From positions 528,627-592,626 of the forward strand of contig NZ_UNOZ01000030.1 in assembly GCF_900536025.1 (NCBI RefSeq): DNA of 64,000 nucleotides, written 5' to 3'. Below the pieces are notes generated by a model. That model was not told the DNA's origin. It saw nothing but the letters and a program-made list of their open reading frames with translations, and searched no databases. The DNA comes from Pseudomonas reidholzensis. GTDB lineage: Bacteria; Pseudomonadota; Gammaproteobacteria; Pseudomonadales; Pseudomonadaceae. Shown in pieces: positions 20,023-28,725 of the stretch. How positions within the stretch are numbered: position 1 is the stretch's first letter; each line of letters begins with the position of its first letter. A program made the position numbers and the translations under genes.

Positions 20023-21234
20023 ATGCAGTTCAGCAAATCGAACAAGCTCGCCAATGTCTGCTACGACATTCGCGGCCCAGTGCTCAAGCACGCCAAGCGC
20101 CTGGAAGAGGAAGGCCACCGCATCCTCAAGCTGAACATCGGCAACCCGGCACCGTTTGGCTTCGAGGCGCCGGACGAAATCCTCCAGGACGTGATCCGCA
20201 ACCTGCCCACCGCGCAGGGCTACAGCGACTCCAAAGGCCTGTTCAGCGCACGCAAGGCAGTGATGCAATACTGCCAGCAGAAGCAGATCGAGGGCGTCAC
20301 CATCGAGGACATCTACCTCGGCAACGGCGTTTCCGAGCTGATCGTGATGTCGATGCAGGCACTGCTCAACAACGGCGACGAGGTGCTCATCCCGGCGCCC
20401 GACTACCCGCTGTGGACCGCCGCAGTGAGCCTGGCCGGCGGCAAGCCGGTGCACTACCTGTGCGACGAGCAGGCTGACTGGTTCCCGGACCTGGAAGACA
20501 TCAAGGCCAAGATCACCCCCAACACCAAGGCCCTGGTGATCATCAACCCGAACAACCCGACGGGTGCTGTGTATTCCAAGGAGCTGCTGCTGGGCATGCT
20601 CGAGCTGGCCCGCCAGCACAACCTGGTGGTGTTCTCCGACGAGATCTACGACAAGATCCTCTACGACGAAGCCGTGCACATCAGCACCGCCGCACTGGCC
20701 CCGGACCTGCTCTGCCTGACCTTCAACGGCCTGTCCAAGTCGTACCGGGTGGCGGGCTTCCGCTCGGGCTGGCTGATCATCTCCGGGCCCAAGCACCATG
20801 CCCTGAGCTACATCGAAGGCATCGACATGCTGGCCAACATGCGCCTGTGCGCCAACGTGCCGGCCCAGCACGCGATCCAGACCGCACTGGGTGGCTACCA
20901 GAGCATCAACGACCTGGTGCTGCCACCCGGCCGCCTGCTCGAGCAGCGTAACCGCACCTACGAGCTGCTCAATGAGATCCCAGGGGTCAGCTGCGTCAAG
21001 CCGATGGGCGCGTTGTATGCCTTCCCGCGGATCGACCCGAAAGTCTGCCCGATCCTCAACGACGAGAAGTTCGCGCTGGACCTGCTGCTCTCCGAGAAGC
21101 TGCTGATCGTCCAGGGCACCGCGTTCAACTGGCCGTGGCCGGACCACTTCCGCGTGGTGACCTTGCCGCGGGTGGATGACCTGGAGCAGGCGATTGGCCG
21201 GATTGGTAATTTCCTGCGGACGTACCAGCAGTGA
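20023..21234 (+). CDS. alaA: Alanine/aspartate-type aminotransferase (AlaA-like)
   Basis: 403 residues from ATG 20023 (MQFSKSNKLANVCYDIRGP). A further in-frame ATG lies upstream at 19924, but the extension is not conserved-looking and the shorter form gives the normal AlaA length. Fold-type I PLP enzyme with the PLP lysine K239 in NGLSKSYRVAGFRSGW, INPNNPTGAVY and the DEIYDKILYD motif. Predicted to make alanine from pyruvate and glutamate. Divergent from msrB; no gene overlaps it. Confidence 0.92.
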   Translation: MQFSKSNKLANVCYDIRGPVLKHAKRLEEEGHRILKLNIGNPAPFGFEAPDEILQDVIRNLPTAQGYSDSKGLFSARKAVMQYCQQKQIEGVTIEDIYLGNGVSELIVMSMQALLNNGDEVLIPAPDYPLWTAAVSLAGGKPVHYLCDEQADWFPDLEDIKAKITPNTKALVIINPNNPTGAVYSKELLLGMLELARQHNLVVFSDEIYDKILYDEAVHISTAALAPDLLCLTFNGLSKSYRVAGFRSGWLIISGPKHHALSYIEGIDMLANMRLCANVPAQHAIQTALGGYQSINDLVLPPGRLLEQRNRTYELLNEIPGVSCVKPMGALYAFPRIDPKVCPILNDEKFALDLLLSEKLLIVQGTAFNWPWPDHFRVVTLPRVDDLEQAIGRIGNFLRTYQQ

Positions 21235-21366
21235 CATTGCCGGGGGCTGCTGTGCAGCCCCTTTTCCACCCTGGATGTTCTCTTACATCCTGCAACGCTC
21301 TATCCCACAGCCCCGCGAAAATCCTCTGCCATACTCCCCGCTACACAGCTTGAAACAGTCAGCCAG

Positions 21367-21395
21367 TTGAATCCCCGCGACTGCCCCCTTATATA
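21367..21395 (+). promoter_or_regulatory. Probable htpX promoter
   Basis: TTGAAT (21367-21372) and TATATA (21390-21395) are spaced by 17 bases, a good sigma70 match, 46 bases upstream of the htpX start. Overlapping it, CTTGAAA at 21349-21355 and CCCCGCGA at 21373-21380 resemble a sigma32 site with a long spacer, which would fit the heat-shock regulation known for htpX in other bacteria. The sigma32 reading is weaker. Confidence 0.5.
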
Positions 21396-21441
21396 CCCCG
21401 CAGTAAGCGACATTTTCATCCGTCAGGAGAACGTAACAACC

Positions 21442-22329
21442 ATGATGCGCATCTTGTTGTTTGTAGCCACCAACCTTGCGGTGGTGCTGGTTGCAAGCAT
21501 TACCCTGAGCCTGTTCGGCTTCAATGGGTTCATGGCCGCCAACGGGGTTGACCTCGACCTCGGCCAGTTGCTGGTCTTCTGCGCCGTGTTCGGCTTTGCC
21601 GGCTCGCTGATCTCGCTGTTCATCTCCAAGTGGATGGCGAAGATGAGCACCGGCACCCAGATCATCAGCCAGCCGCGCACCCGCCATGAGCAATGGCTGC
21701 TGCAGACGGTCGAAGAGCTGTCTCGCGAGGCCGGTATCAAGATGCCCGAGGTGGGTATCTTCCCGGCCTACGAGGCCAACGCCTTCGCCACCGGCTGGAA
21801 CCGCAACGACGCCCTGGTGGCGGTCTCGCAGGGCCTGCTCGAGCGCTTCTCGCCCGATGAAGTGCGCGCGGTACTGGCCCACGAGATCGGCCACGTGGCC
21901 AACGGCGACATGGTCACCCTGGCGCTGGTGCAAGGCGTGGTGAACACCTTCGTGATGTTCTTCGCGCGGATCATCGGCAACTTCGTCGACAAGGTGATCT
22001 TCAAGAACGAAGAAGGCCGCGGCATTGCCTACTACGTGGCGACCATCGTCGCCGAGCTGATCCTGGGCATCCTGGCCAGCATGATCGTCATGTGGTTCTC
22101 GCGCCGCCGCGAGTACCGTGCCGACGAAGCCGGTGCACGCCTGGCCGGCACCTCGGCGATGATCGGCGCCCTGCAGCGGCTGCGCGTCGAGCAAGGCATG
22201 CCGGTGCACATGCCCGACACGCTGAAGGCGTTCGGCATCAATGGCGGCCTCAAGCAGGGCCTGGCAGGCCTGCTGATGAGCCACCCGCCACTGGAAGACC
22301 GCATCGAGGCGCTGCGCCGCCGCGGTTGA
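21442..22329 (+). CDS. htpX: Membrane zinc metalloprotease HtpX
   Basis: 295 residues starting MMRILLFVATNLAV at ATG 21442, preceded by GGAG. Two N-terminal membrane helices (about 4-24 and 41-62), the M48 zinc motif HEIGH (H147, E148, H151), two further hydrophobic segments and the downstream EYRADEAGARLAG glutamate ligand motif. Degrades damaged inner-membrane proteins together with FtsH. Ends in a strong hairpin at 22345. Position after alaA matches other Pseudomonas. Confidence 0.97.
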   Translation: MMRILLFVATNLAVVLVASITLSLFGFNGFMAANGVDLDLGQLLVFCAVFGFAGSLISLFISKWMAKMSTGTQIISQPRTRHEQWLLQTVEELSREAGIKMPEVGIFPAYEANAFATGWNRNDALVAVSQGLLERFSPDEVRAVLAHEIGHVANGDMVTLALVQGVVNTFVMFFARIIGNFVDKVIFKNEEGRGIAYYVATIVAELILGILASMIVMWFSRRREYRADEAGARLAGTSAMIGALQRLRVEQGMPVHMPDTLKAFGINGGLKQGLAGLLMSHPPLEDRIEALRRRG

Positions 22330-22344
22330 TCGAGCTAGTGATAC

Positions 22345-22372
22345 AAAAAGGGCGACTTCGGTCGCCCTTTTT
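22345..22372. terminator. Bidirectional terminator between htpX and tpm
   Basis: A perfect 12-bp stem AAAAAGGGCGAC / GTCGCCCTTTTT with a TTCG tetraloop can serve both convergent genes. Confidence 0.95.
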
Positions 22373-22377
22373 GCGTC

Positions 22378-23028
22378 TCAGCGTTGTACGCGGTACACCC
22401 GCTCCAGCAGGCTGGTTGCCCCAGCCTGGGAGAACTTGGGGCTCTGATCGATGATCTCCGGCGCCTCGAGCTGCTCCACCTGCCAGCCCGCGAAACCGGC
22501 TCGCACCTCATCATCGGGCACCGAAAACGGTGGGCCGTCGACCCACGCCTGATCGTAGTCCAGGGTCACCAGCAAGCCTTGGCAGTGGGCCGGCAAGCCT
22601 TCGCTCAACAGCGCCCGGTACCCTTCGCGCATTGCCAGCGGTAATGCAATCAACGCCGCGCGGTCATAAAACCCCGCACAGTCGGCGATATCGCCCGCCT
22701 GCAAGGCAAAGATATCCCCGCACCACAGCTCCACTTCAGCGCTGCGCCACACCTCGAACGCACCGCGCCGAGAGACTTCTGCCTGCAACCCATGCTCGGC
22801 AAAAAAGTCCTCCACGGCCCGTCGCGACAGCTCTATCCCCAGCACTCGATACCCCTGCGCCGCGAGCCAGAGCACATCCAGGCTCTTGCCGCAGAGCGGT
22901 ACCAGCACCCTGCTCCCCGGCGCCAGCCCGAGCGCTGGCCAGTGGGCCTGCAGGTAGGGATTGACCTCGGCCTGGTGGAACCCGATCTGGTTCGCCGCCC
23001 ACTTGTTGTGCCAGAACGCCGCCTGCAT
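22378..23028 (-). CDS. tpm: Thiopurine S-methyltransferase family protein
   Basis: 216 residues starting MQAAFWHNKWAANQIGFHQ, the hallmark of bacterial TPMT, with the SAM-binding segment RVLVPLCGKSLDVLWLA and IELSRRAVEDFF. GGGAG lies just upstream of the ATG. Bacterial Tpm methylates selenium and tellurium oxyanions and thiopurines; in Pseudomonas it can confer tellurite tolerance. Convergent with htpX, divergent from the dioxygenase at 23132. Confidence 0.95.
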   Translation of the reverse strand: MQAAFWHNKWAANQIGFHQAEVNPYLQAHWPALGLAPGSRVLVPLCGKSLDVLWLAAQGYRVLGIELSRRAVEDFFAEHGLQAEVSRRGAFEVWRSAEVELWCGDIFALQAGDIADCAGFYDRAALIALPLAMREGYRALLSEGLPAHCQGLLVTLDYDQAWVDGPPFSVPDDEVRAGFAGWQVEQLEAPEIIDQSPKFSQAGATSLLERVYRVQR

Positions 23029-23131
23029 GTTTAACTCCCAATTTTTCGATGGTTCAGGGTGAAAACTTAGTCTGGATGTCGATCTTTATCTGATCGAAGA
23101 TAAACCCATCTTAACTGCCAGGACCCCCGCC

Positions 23132-23899
23132 ATGCTGCCCAGCCTGTTCATTTCCCACGGCTCACCCATGCTCGCCCTGCAACCCGGCGCCAGCGGGCCG
23201 GCGCTGGCCGCACTGGCCAACGCGCTGCCGCGCCCCGAGGCGATCGTGGTGGTGTCGGCGCACTGGGAGAGCCGTGAGCTGCGGGTGATGAGCAATCCGC
23301 AGCCGCAGACCTGGCATGACTTCCATGGTTTTCCGCCGGCGCTGTATGCCGTCGATTACCCCGCCAAGGGTGCGCCCGAGCTGGCCCGCCGGGTCAGTGA
23401 GCAACTGGTTGCCGCGGGCCTGCCGGCGCAGCTCGACCCGCAGCGGCCGTTCGACCATGGCGCCTGGGTGCCGCTGTCACTGATGTACCGCGACGCCAGC
23501 ATCCCGGTGATCCAGGTGTCGCTGCCCAGCCAGGCCGGGCCAGCGTTGCAGCTGCAGGTCGGCCAGGCGCTGGCCTCACTGCGCGCGCAAGGCGTGCTGC
23601 TGATCGGTTCGGGGAGCATTACCCATAACCTTGGCGAGCTGGACTGGCATGCCGGGCCGGACACGATCGAGCCGTGGGCCCTGGCGTTTCGCGACTGGGT
23701 GGTGGAGAAGCTCAAGGCCGATGACCGCCCTGCCCTGCTCGACTATCGGCGCCAGGCGCCGCAGGCGGTGCGCAACCATCCGAGTGACGAGCACCTGTTG
23801 CCGCTGTTCTTTGCGCTGGGGGCTGGGGACAGGCTGGGGATCGTGCACCAGGGGTTTACCCTGGGGGCGTTGGGGATGGATATCTATCGATTTGACTAA
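23132..23899 (+). CDS. DODA-type extradiol ring-cleavage dioxygenase (LigB family)
   Basis: 255 residues. Metal-binding histidines are in SLFISHGSP (His9), VVSAHWE and HNLGELDWH, as in the class III extradiol dioxygenases related to 4,5-DOPA dioxygenase and E. coli YgiD. The conserved FDHGAWVPL motif is present. Substrate cannot be read from the sequence; no aromatic-catabolism genes lie nearby. Single gene, followed by a REP pair. Confidence 0.88.
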   Translation: MLPSLFISHGSPMLALQPGASGPALAALANALPRPEAIVVVSAHWESRELRVMSNPQPQTWHDFHGFPPALYAVDYPAKGAPELARRVSEQLVAAGLPAQLDPQRPFDHGAWVPLSLMYRDASIPVIQVSLPSQAGPALQLQVGQALASLRAQGVLLIGSGSITHNLGELDWHAGPDTIEPWALAFRDWVVEKLKADDRPALLDYRRQAPQAVRNHPSDEHLLPLFFALGAGDRLGIVHQGFTLGALGMDIYRFD

Positions 23900-23920
23900 G
23901 GCTGTTCAGAGATACCGCTG

Positions 23921-24013
23921 GCCTCTTCGCGGGTAAACCCGCTCCCACAGGGACCGCAGTGGCCTTACGGTCAGCAGAGAACCTGTGGGAGCGGGTTTAC
24001 CCGCGAAGAGGCC
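23921..24013. repeat. Inverted pair of REP elements
   Basis: GCCTCTTCGCGGGTAAACCC (23921-23940) followed by GCTCCCACAGG is repeated in reverse complement as CCTGTGGGAGC ... GGGTTTACCCGCGAAGAGGC (23982-24012). The two arms are perfect over about 30 bp and separated by 30 bp. Confidence 0.95.
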
Positions 24014-24039
24014 GGAACTGCCTATGCAAATTCTGGCGC

Positions 24040-24425
24040 TGACGCGCTGCACCGCCCTTATAAACCCGCGAGAGCGCAGCGATTCGCCAGCCGTTGCCCT
24101 GGCCCTTGATCTTGATCTGGCTCGTGATCTTGATCTACTGCGACTTCAGGAGGCCGAACGGAGGTCTTGCGAAGCGAGGTGACGGCCAGGAAGGCCGGCA
24201 AGGGCTGCGGGCCAGGAAGGCCCGTACAGCCCGGTCCTCGCGGGAGCAAGACCGGAGTGAGGGAACCCGTAGCGCAGCGAAGGGCCGTATGTAGGAGCAA
24301 GCGGTTTTTGGTTACTTTTTTCCAAGAAAAAAAGTGACCCGCCGTAAGGGCGGAAGGGGCCATAAGCGCCACCCCAGCAAACGGATAAGCCCCCAAACCC
24401 AGCGTAAAAAAGCCCGTGACCAGCA
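24040..24425. repeat. Dispersed intergenic repeat element with several hairpins
   Basis: This gap without a credible gene holds, in order: a short repeated phrase CTTGATCTTGATCT / GTGATCTTGATCT; a region full of GGCCAGGAAGGCC-type palindromes; a 12-bp stem GGTTACTTTTTT (24310-24321) / AAAAAAGTGACC (24328-24339, 11 of 12 paired); and a CCGCC/GGCGG hairpin at 24339-24353. A partial copy lies on the other strand at 63295-63374, where an IS110 element has inserted. Small frames inside are not supported by codon use. Similar sequences are common between genes in Pseudomonas (from memory). Confidence 0.7.
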
Positions 24426-24452
24426 CGGGCAAAAGCACTACCACCGCAGAAT

Positions 24453-24725
24453 CTAGTGATCCATTTCATCCTTGATAATCTGCCCACTGTGCGGATCGAC
24501 ATGGAACTCGTACTTCATGCCATCCGCCTTCATGCCCTCGCCTTCCCAATGCCCGTCGTCGGCTTCGATCTTGGTGATCTGGGTGTAACCGGCAGCTTTC
24601 AGGCTGGCCTCGGCCTGGTCCTTGCTGACCTTCCAGTCGGCCCCTGGCTGGTCGGCCCAGGCCGCACTCGCGCCCAGTGCGCCAACCATCGCCAAGCCGG
24701 TAAACAGTCGAGTCAATGCTTTCAT
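24453..24725 (-). CDS. Small secreted PepSY-domain protein
   Basis: 90 residues from MKALTRLFTGLAMVGAL. Signal peptide with cleavage after AAWA; the mature part of about 65 residues is one PepSY domain (SKDQAEASLKAAGYTQITKIE ... YEFHVDPHSGQIIKDE). Such single-PepSY periplasmic proteins are thought to modulate proteases or sensor kinases, but no partner is adjacent. The longer frame upstream of this ATG lacks a signal peptide and is rejected. Confidence 0.85.
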   Translation of the reverse strand: MKALTRLFTGLAMVGALGASAAWADQPGADWKVSKDQAEASLKAAGYTQITKIEADDGHWEGEGMKADGMKYEFHVDPHSGQIIKDEMDH

Positions 24726-24995
24726 CGTGAACGTCCTTTTTGCGTGAAGGTACCCATTCCGACCGAGCCGGCGCCGCGTTCGTTCAGTTGCGTTCGCGCA
24801 CTCATCCGATTGTTCCAGGGCTACCCGCGCCGCCACTTACGATGGTCACATTGGGCTGTTCAAATACCCCTGCTGGCGATCCAGTAGCAAAGACACAAAG
24901 AACTCGGACGAAATGCGTCTGCAACCCTTTCGATATGCGGCGAGTGAAGGCACAATGCGTGTCCTTTTTTTGGCCGGCCTGGCCGGGGGCCTTAA

Positions 24996-26093
24996 ATGAT
25001 CAAGACGCCGTATTACCTCATCGACAAACAGAAGCTGCTGGGCAACCTCGAGAAGATCGCCTACGTGCGCGAAAACTCCGGGGCCAAGGCCCTGCTGGCA
25101 CTCAAGTGCTTCGCCACCTGGTCGGTCTTCGACCTGATGCAGCAGTACATGGACGGCACCACGTCCTCCTCGCTGTACGAGCTCAAGCTCGGCCGGCAGA
25201 AGTTCGAAGGCGAAACCCACGCCTACAGCGTGGCCTGGGCCGACGACGAAATCGCAGAGATGCTGGACAACTGCGACAAGATCATCTTCAACTCGATCGG
25301 CCAGCTGCAGCGCTTTGCCGAACAGTCCGAAGGCAAGGTCCGTGGCCTGCGCGTCAACCCGCAGGTGAGCAGCTCCGACTACCTGCTGGCCGACCCGGCT
25401 CGCCCGTTCAGCCGCCTCGGCGAGTGGGACCCGGAGAAGATCGAAAAGGTCATTGGCCAGATCTCCGGCTTCATGTTCCACAACAACTGCGAGAACGGCG
25501 ACTTCAGCCTGTTCGACCAGATGCTCGCGCACATCGAAGAGCGCTTCGGCCACCTGCTGCACAAGGTCGAGTGGGTCAGCCTCGGTGGCGGCATCCATTT
25601 CACCGGCGAAGGCTATGCGCTGGACGCGTTCTGCGCGCGCCTGAAGGGCTTCTCCGAGAAGTACGGCGTGCAGGTCTACCTGGAGCCGGGCGAAGCGGCG
25701 ATCACCCAGAGCGCCTCGCTCGAAGTGACCGTGCTCGACACCCTGTTCAACGGCAAGAACCTCGCCGTGGTCGACAGCTCGATCGAAGCGCACATGCTCG
25801 ACCTGCTGATCTACCGCCTCGACGCCAAGATGGCGCCCAACGACGGCGAGCACACCTACATGGTCTGCGGCAAGTCGTGCCTGGCCGGTGACATCTTCGG
25901 CGAGTATCAATTCGAGCGTCCGCTGGCCATCGGCGATCGCCTGTCGTTCGTCGACGCGGCGGGTTACACCATGGTCAAGAAAAACTGGTTCAACGGTCTG
26001 AAAATGCCGTCCATCGCGGTCAAGCAACTCGACGGCAGCGTCGAAGTGGTGCGCGAGTTCGGTTTCGAAGACTACGTTTCCAGCCTGTCGTAA
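24996..26093 (+). CDS. nspC: Carboxynorspermidine decarboxylase
   Basis: 365 residues, fold-type III PLP decarboxylase. PLP lysine K37 is in LLALKCFATW, with the His motif MFHNNCENGDF, the Gly-rich SLGGGIHF and the C-terminal catalytic Cys in MVCGKSCLAGD, all as in NspC/CANSDC. It decarboxylates carboxynorspermidine or carboxyspermidine to norspermidine or spermidine. It is followed after 31 bases by the matching dehydrogenase, so this is the alternative, SAM-independent polyamine route. Confidence 0.92.
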   Translation: MIKTPYYLIDKQKLLGNLEKIAYVRENSGAKALLALKCFATWSVFDLMQQYMDGTTSSSLYELKLGRQKFEGETHAYSVAWADDEIAEMLDNCDKIIFNSIGQLQRFAEQSEGKVRGLRVNPQVSSSDYLLADPARPFSRLGEWDPEKIEKVIGQISGFMFHNNCENGDFSLFDQMLAHIEERFGHLLHKVEWVSLGGGIHFTGEGYALDAFCARLKGFSEKYGVQVYLEPGEAAITQSASLEVTVLDTLFNGKNLAVVDSSIEAHMLDLLIYRLDAKMAPNDGEHTYMVCGKSCLAGDIFGEYQFERPLAIGDRLSFVDAAGYTMVKKNWFNGLKMPSIAVKQLDGSVEVVREFGFEDYVSSLS

Positions 26094-26124
26094 AACAGGC
26101 CTTTAGTAAGGAGCAAGGGATAAA

Positions 26125-27369
26125 TTGAAGAAGAACGTTCTTATCATTGGTGCAGGAGGTGTCGCCAAGGTGGTGGCCCACAAGTGCGCGCAGCATAACG
26201 ACGAACTCGGTCGTATTGCCATTGCGTCGCGGAACATCTCCAAATGCCAGGCCATCATCGACAGCGTCAAGGCCAAGGGTAGCCTCAAGGTACCCGCCGA
26301 CATCCAGGCCTTCTCGCTCAACGCCCTCGATGTCGAAGCGACCAAGGCACTGATCCGCGAGACCGAATCGCAGATCGTGATCAACGTCGGCTCCGCCTTC
26401 CTCAACATGTCGGTGCTGCGCGCCTGCATCGATACCGGTGTCGCCTACCTGGACACCGCAATCCACGAAGAACCGGGCAAGATCTGCGAGACCCCGCCGT
26501 GGTATGGCAACTACGAGTGGAAACACCTCGACGAGTGCCAGGAAAAGAACATTACAGCCATTCTCGGCGTCGGTTTCGACCCGGGTGTGGTCAACAGCTA
26601 TGCCGCACTGGCACAGCAGCAGTATTTCGACCAGATTGACTCGATCGACATCCTCGACGTCAACGCTGGCTCGCACGGCAAGTACTTCGCCACCAACTTC
26701 GACCCGGAAATCAACTTCCGCGAGTTTACCGGTCAAGTCTGGAGCTGGCAGAACAGCCAGTGGACCAGCAACACCATGTTCGAGGTCAAGCGCACCGACG
26801 ACTTGCCGGTCGTGGGTTCGCAGAACCTGTACCTGACCGGTCACGACGAAGTGCACTCGCTGTCGAAGAACCTCGGCGTGCCGAACGTGCGCTTCTGGAT
26901 GAGCTTCGGCGAGCACTACATCAATGTGTTCACCGTGCTGAAAAACCTCGGCCTGCTCTCCGAGCAACCGGTGAAGACCGCCGAAGGGCTGGAAGTGGTG
27001 CCGTTGAAAGTGGTCAAGGCCGTGCTGCCTGACCCGTCCTCGCTGGCACCGGGCTACACCGGCAAGACCTGCATCGGTGACCTGGTCAAGGGCACCAAGA
27101 ATGGCCAGCCGCGCGAAGTGTTCATCTACAACGTAGCTGACCACGAAGAGGCCTACGCCGAGACCGACAGCCAGGGCATCTCCTACACCGCGGGCGTACC
27201 GCCAGTGGCTGCCGCCCTGCTGGTCGCACGCGGTCAGTGGGACGTGCAGCGCATGGCCAACGTCGAGGAGCTGCCGGCTGAGCCGTTCCTCAAGGCGCTG
27301 GACGTGATGGGCCTGCCGACCCGCATCAAGGATGAAAAAGGCGATCGTCCGTGGGACGCTGAAGCCTAA
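26125..27369 (+). CDS. Carboxynorspermidine/carboxyspermidine synthase (saccharopine dehydrogenase family)
   Basis: 414 residues from a TTG start (KKNVLIIGAGGVAKVVAHKC), with AAGGAG upstream. The nucleotide-binding motif GAGGVA is at the N-terminus, followed by ETESQIVINVGSAFLN and AILGVGFDPGVVNSY, typical of carboxynorspermidine synthase. It condenses aspartate-semialdehyde with diaminopropane or putrescine using NADPH; nspC then decarboxylates the product. The TTG start is unusual and may lower translation. A strong hairpin follows at 27379. Confidence 0.9.
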   Translation: MKKNVLIIGAGGVAKVVAHKCAQHNDELGRIAIASRNISKCQAIIDSVKAKGSLKVPADIQAFSLNALDVEATKALIRETESQIVINVGSAFLNMSVLRACIDTGVAYLDTAIHEEPGKICETPPWYGNYEWKHLDECQEKNITAILGVGFDPGVVNSYAALAQQQYFDQIDSIDILDVNAGSHGKYFATNFDPEINFREFTGQVWSWQNSQWTSNTMFEVKRTDDLPVVGSQNLYLTGHDEVHSLSKNLGVPNVRFWMSFGEHYINVFTVLKNLGLLSEQPVKTAEGLEVVPLKVVKAVLPDPSSLAPGYTGKTCIGDLVKGTKNGQPREVFIYNVADHEEAYAETDSQGISYTAGVPPVAAALLVARGQWDVQRMANVEELPAEPFLKALDVMGLPTRIKDEKGDRPWDAEA

Positions 27370-27378
27370 GCAACACCC

Positions 27379-27407
27379 AGAAGGGGCGCCATCATGGCGC
27401 CCCTTCT
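27379..27407. terminator. Hairpin terminator after the polyamine operon
   Basis: Stem AGAAGGGGCGCC (27379-27390) / GGCGCCCCTTCT (27396-27407), 12 bp perfect, between convergent genes. No clear U-tract follows. Confidence 0.7.
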
Positions 27408-27428
27408 GCATTGTGTGGGGGTTGCCGG

Positions 27429-28469
27429 CTACTTGCGCGCCTCCAAAATCAGATTGAACGGCGTCTGCGTCGCCCGCCGAAACCGCGTGAACCCTGCCTC
27501 TTCGAACACCGCCCTGAGCCTGGCTTCCCCCGCCTGCGCGCCCAACCCCACTTCCTGAGACAACGAATTCGGCGTGCAGATAAACGTCGAAGCGGCGTAG
27601 AACAAGCGCCCGACCAGGTTGATATTGGCGTCCAGCGAGTCTTCGGCATAAGGCTCGACCAGCATCACCGTGCCGTCGTCCTTCAGCGCATGATAGGCGT
27701 GCCGCGCCGCACCCACCGGGTCGCCCATGTCATGCAGGCAGTCAAAGAAGCACACCAGGTCATGGTCATGGCCGGGGTAGTTCTTCGCGGTCCCCTGCTC
27801 GAAGGCCACCTGCCCTTCTGCACCAGCCTCGCTGGCACGTTGCCGGGCGGTGCTGATCGAGGGCGCGTGGTAGTCGTAGCCGGTGAACCGCGAAGCCGGA
27901 AACGCCTGGGCCATGACCAGGGTCGAGGCGCCATGGCCACAACCGACATCGGCCACCTTGGCGCCCGTCTGCAGCTTGTCGACCACGCCGTCCAACGCCG
28001 GTAGCCACTCGGCCACCAGAAACGTTCGATAGCCCGGCCGGAAGAACCGCTCGGTGCCGCTGAACATGCACGGATGGTGATCGCCCCAGGCCAGCCCACC
28101 GTCCCCGCGCATGGCCGCCAGCAGCTTGTCCTTGTCGTGGAACAGCGCCGCCACCACCGACGCCCCGCCGGGCATGTAAACGGGTGACGCCTCGATGGCC
28201 AGGGCCATGGCCTGCTCCTCGGGCAGTACGAAGCGGCCATCCAGGTGCTGCATGTAGCCCGATGCCGCCTGGCCGTTGAGCCATTCGCGTACCAGCCGTG
28301 GATGACAGCCGGTCTTCTCGGCCAGCGCCTCCGGGGTGGTCGGCTGGCTGTCGGCCATGGCCCGGTACAGCCCCAGCTCATCGCCGAGAATGACGTTGGC
28401 CAGGGTCGCCGCAGCGCCCATGTCGCCCACCAGCTTGCCCATGAAATCTTGCAGCTTTGCCTCGTCCAT
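27429..28469 (-). CDS. Class I SAM-dependent methyltransferase with N-terminal winged helix
   Basis: 346 residues from ATG 28469, which has a near-perfect AGGAGGT Shine-Dalgarno; the longer frame from 28583 is rejected. The N-terminal helical/winged-helix dimerisation region (TLANVILGDELGLYRAMAD, EKTGCHPRLVREWLNGQAA) is followed by a Rossmann methyltransferase domain with motif I VADVGCGHGAS and FFDCLHDMGDP. The layout resembles O-methyltransferase-like and rRNA/small-molecule methyltransferases; substrate unknown. Convergent with the polyamine operon. Confidence 0.85.
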   Translation of the reverse strand: MDEAKLQDFMGKLVGDMGAAATLANVILGDELGLYRAMADSQPTTPEALAEKTGCHPRLVREWLNGQAASGYMQHLDGRFVLPEEQAMALAIEASPVYMPGGASVVAALFHDKDKLLAAMRGDGGLAWGDHHPCMFSGTERFFRPGYRTFLVAEWLPALDGVVDKLQTGAKVADVGCGHGASTLVMAQAFPASRFTGYDYHAPSISTARQRASEAGAEGQVAFEQGTAKNYPGHDHDLVCFFDCLHDMGDPVGAARHAYHALKDDGTVMLVEPYAEDSLDANINLVGRLFYAASTFICTPNSLSQEVGLGAQAGEARLRAVFEEAGFTRFRRATQTPFNLILEARK

Positions 28470-28725
28470 GACCTGACCTCCTCTGCGCGAAGGCCACCGT
28501 CGGCGGGGAAGCCTCCACTGCGAACGGCTGCAGGCGGTGGTCGGATGGATGATTGAAGCGCCCTGCTGCCGCTTGAGAGGCACCAGGCCGGGTATACAAG
28601 TCTAGCCTCCGGGTGGCAGCGGCGCGCCGCTGTCGGATAGACGCACCGCCCTGCCTGCGCTATCTTGCCGGCGCTCGCACCCGACCGACCATCTCACCCC
28701 CCAGGTGCAACAAAGGACTGCCTCA

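Noticed and set aside
23985..24452. Small frames in the gap after the dioxygenase
   Set aside because: They lie in REP and dispersed-repeat DNA with palindromes and have no coding character.
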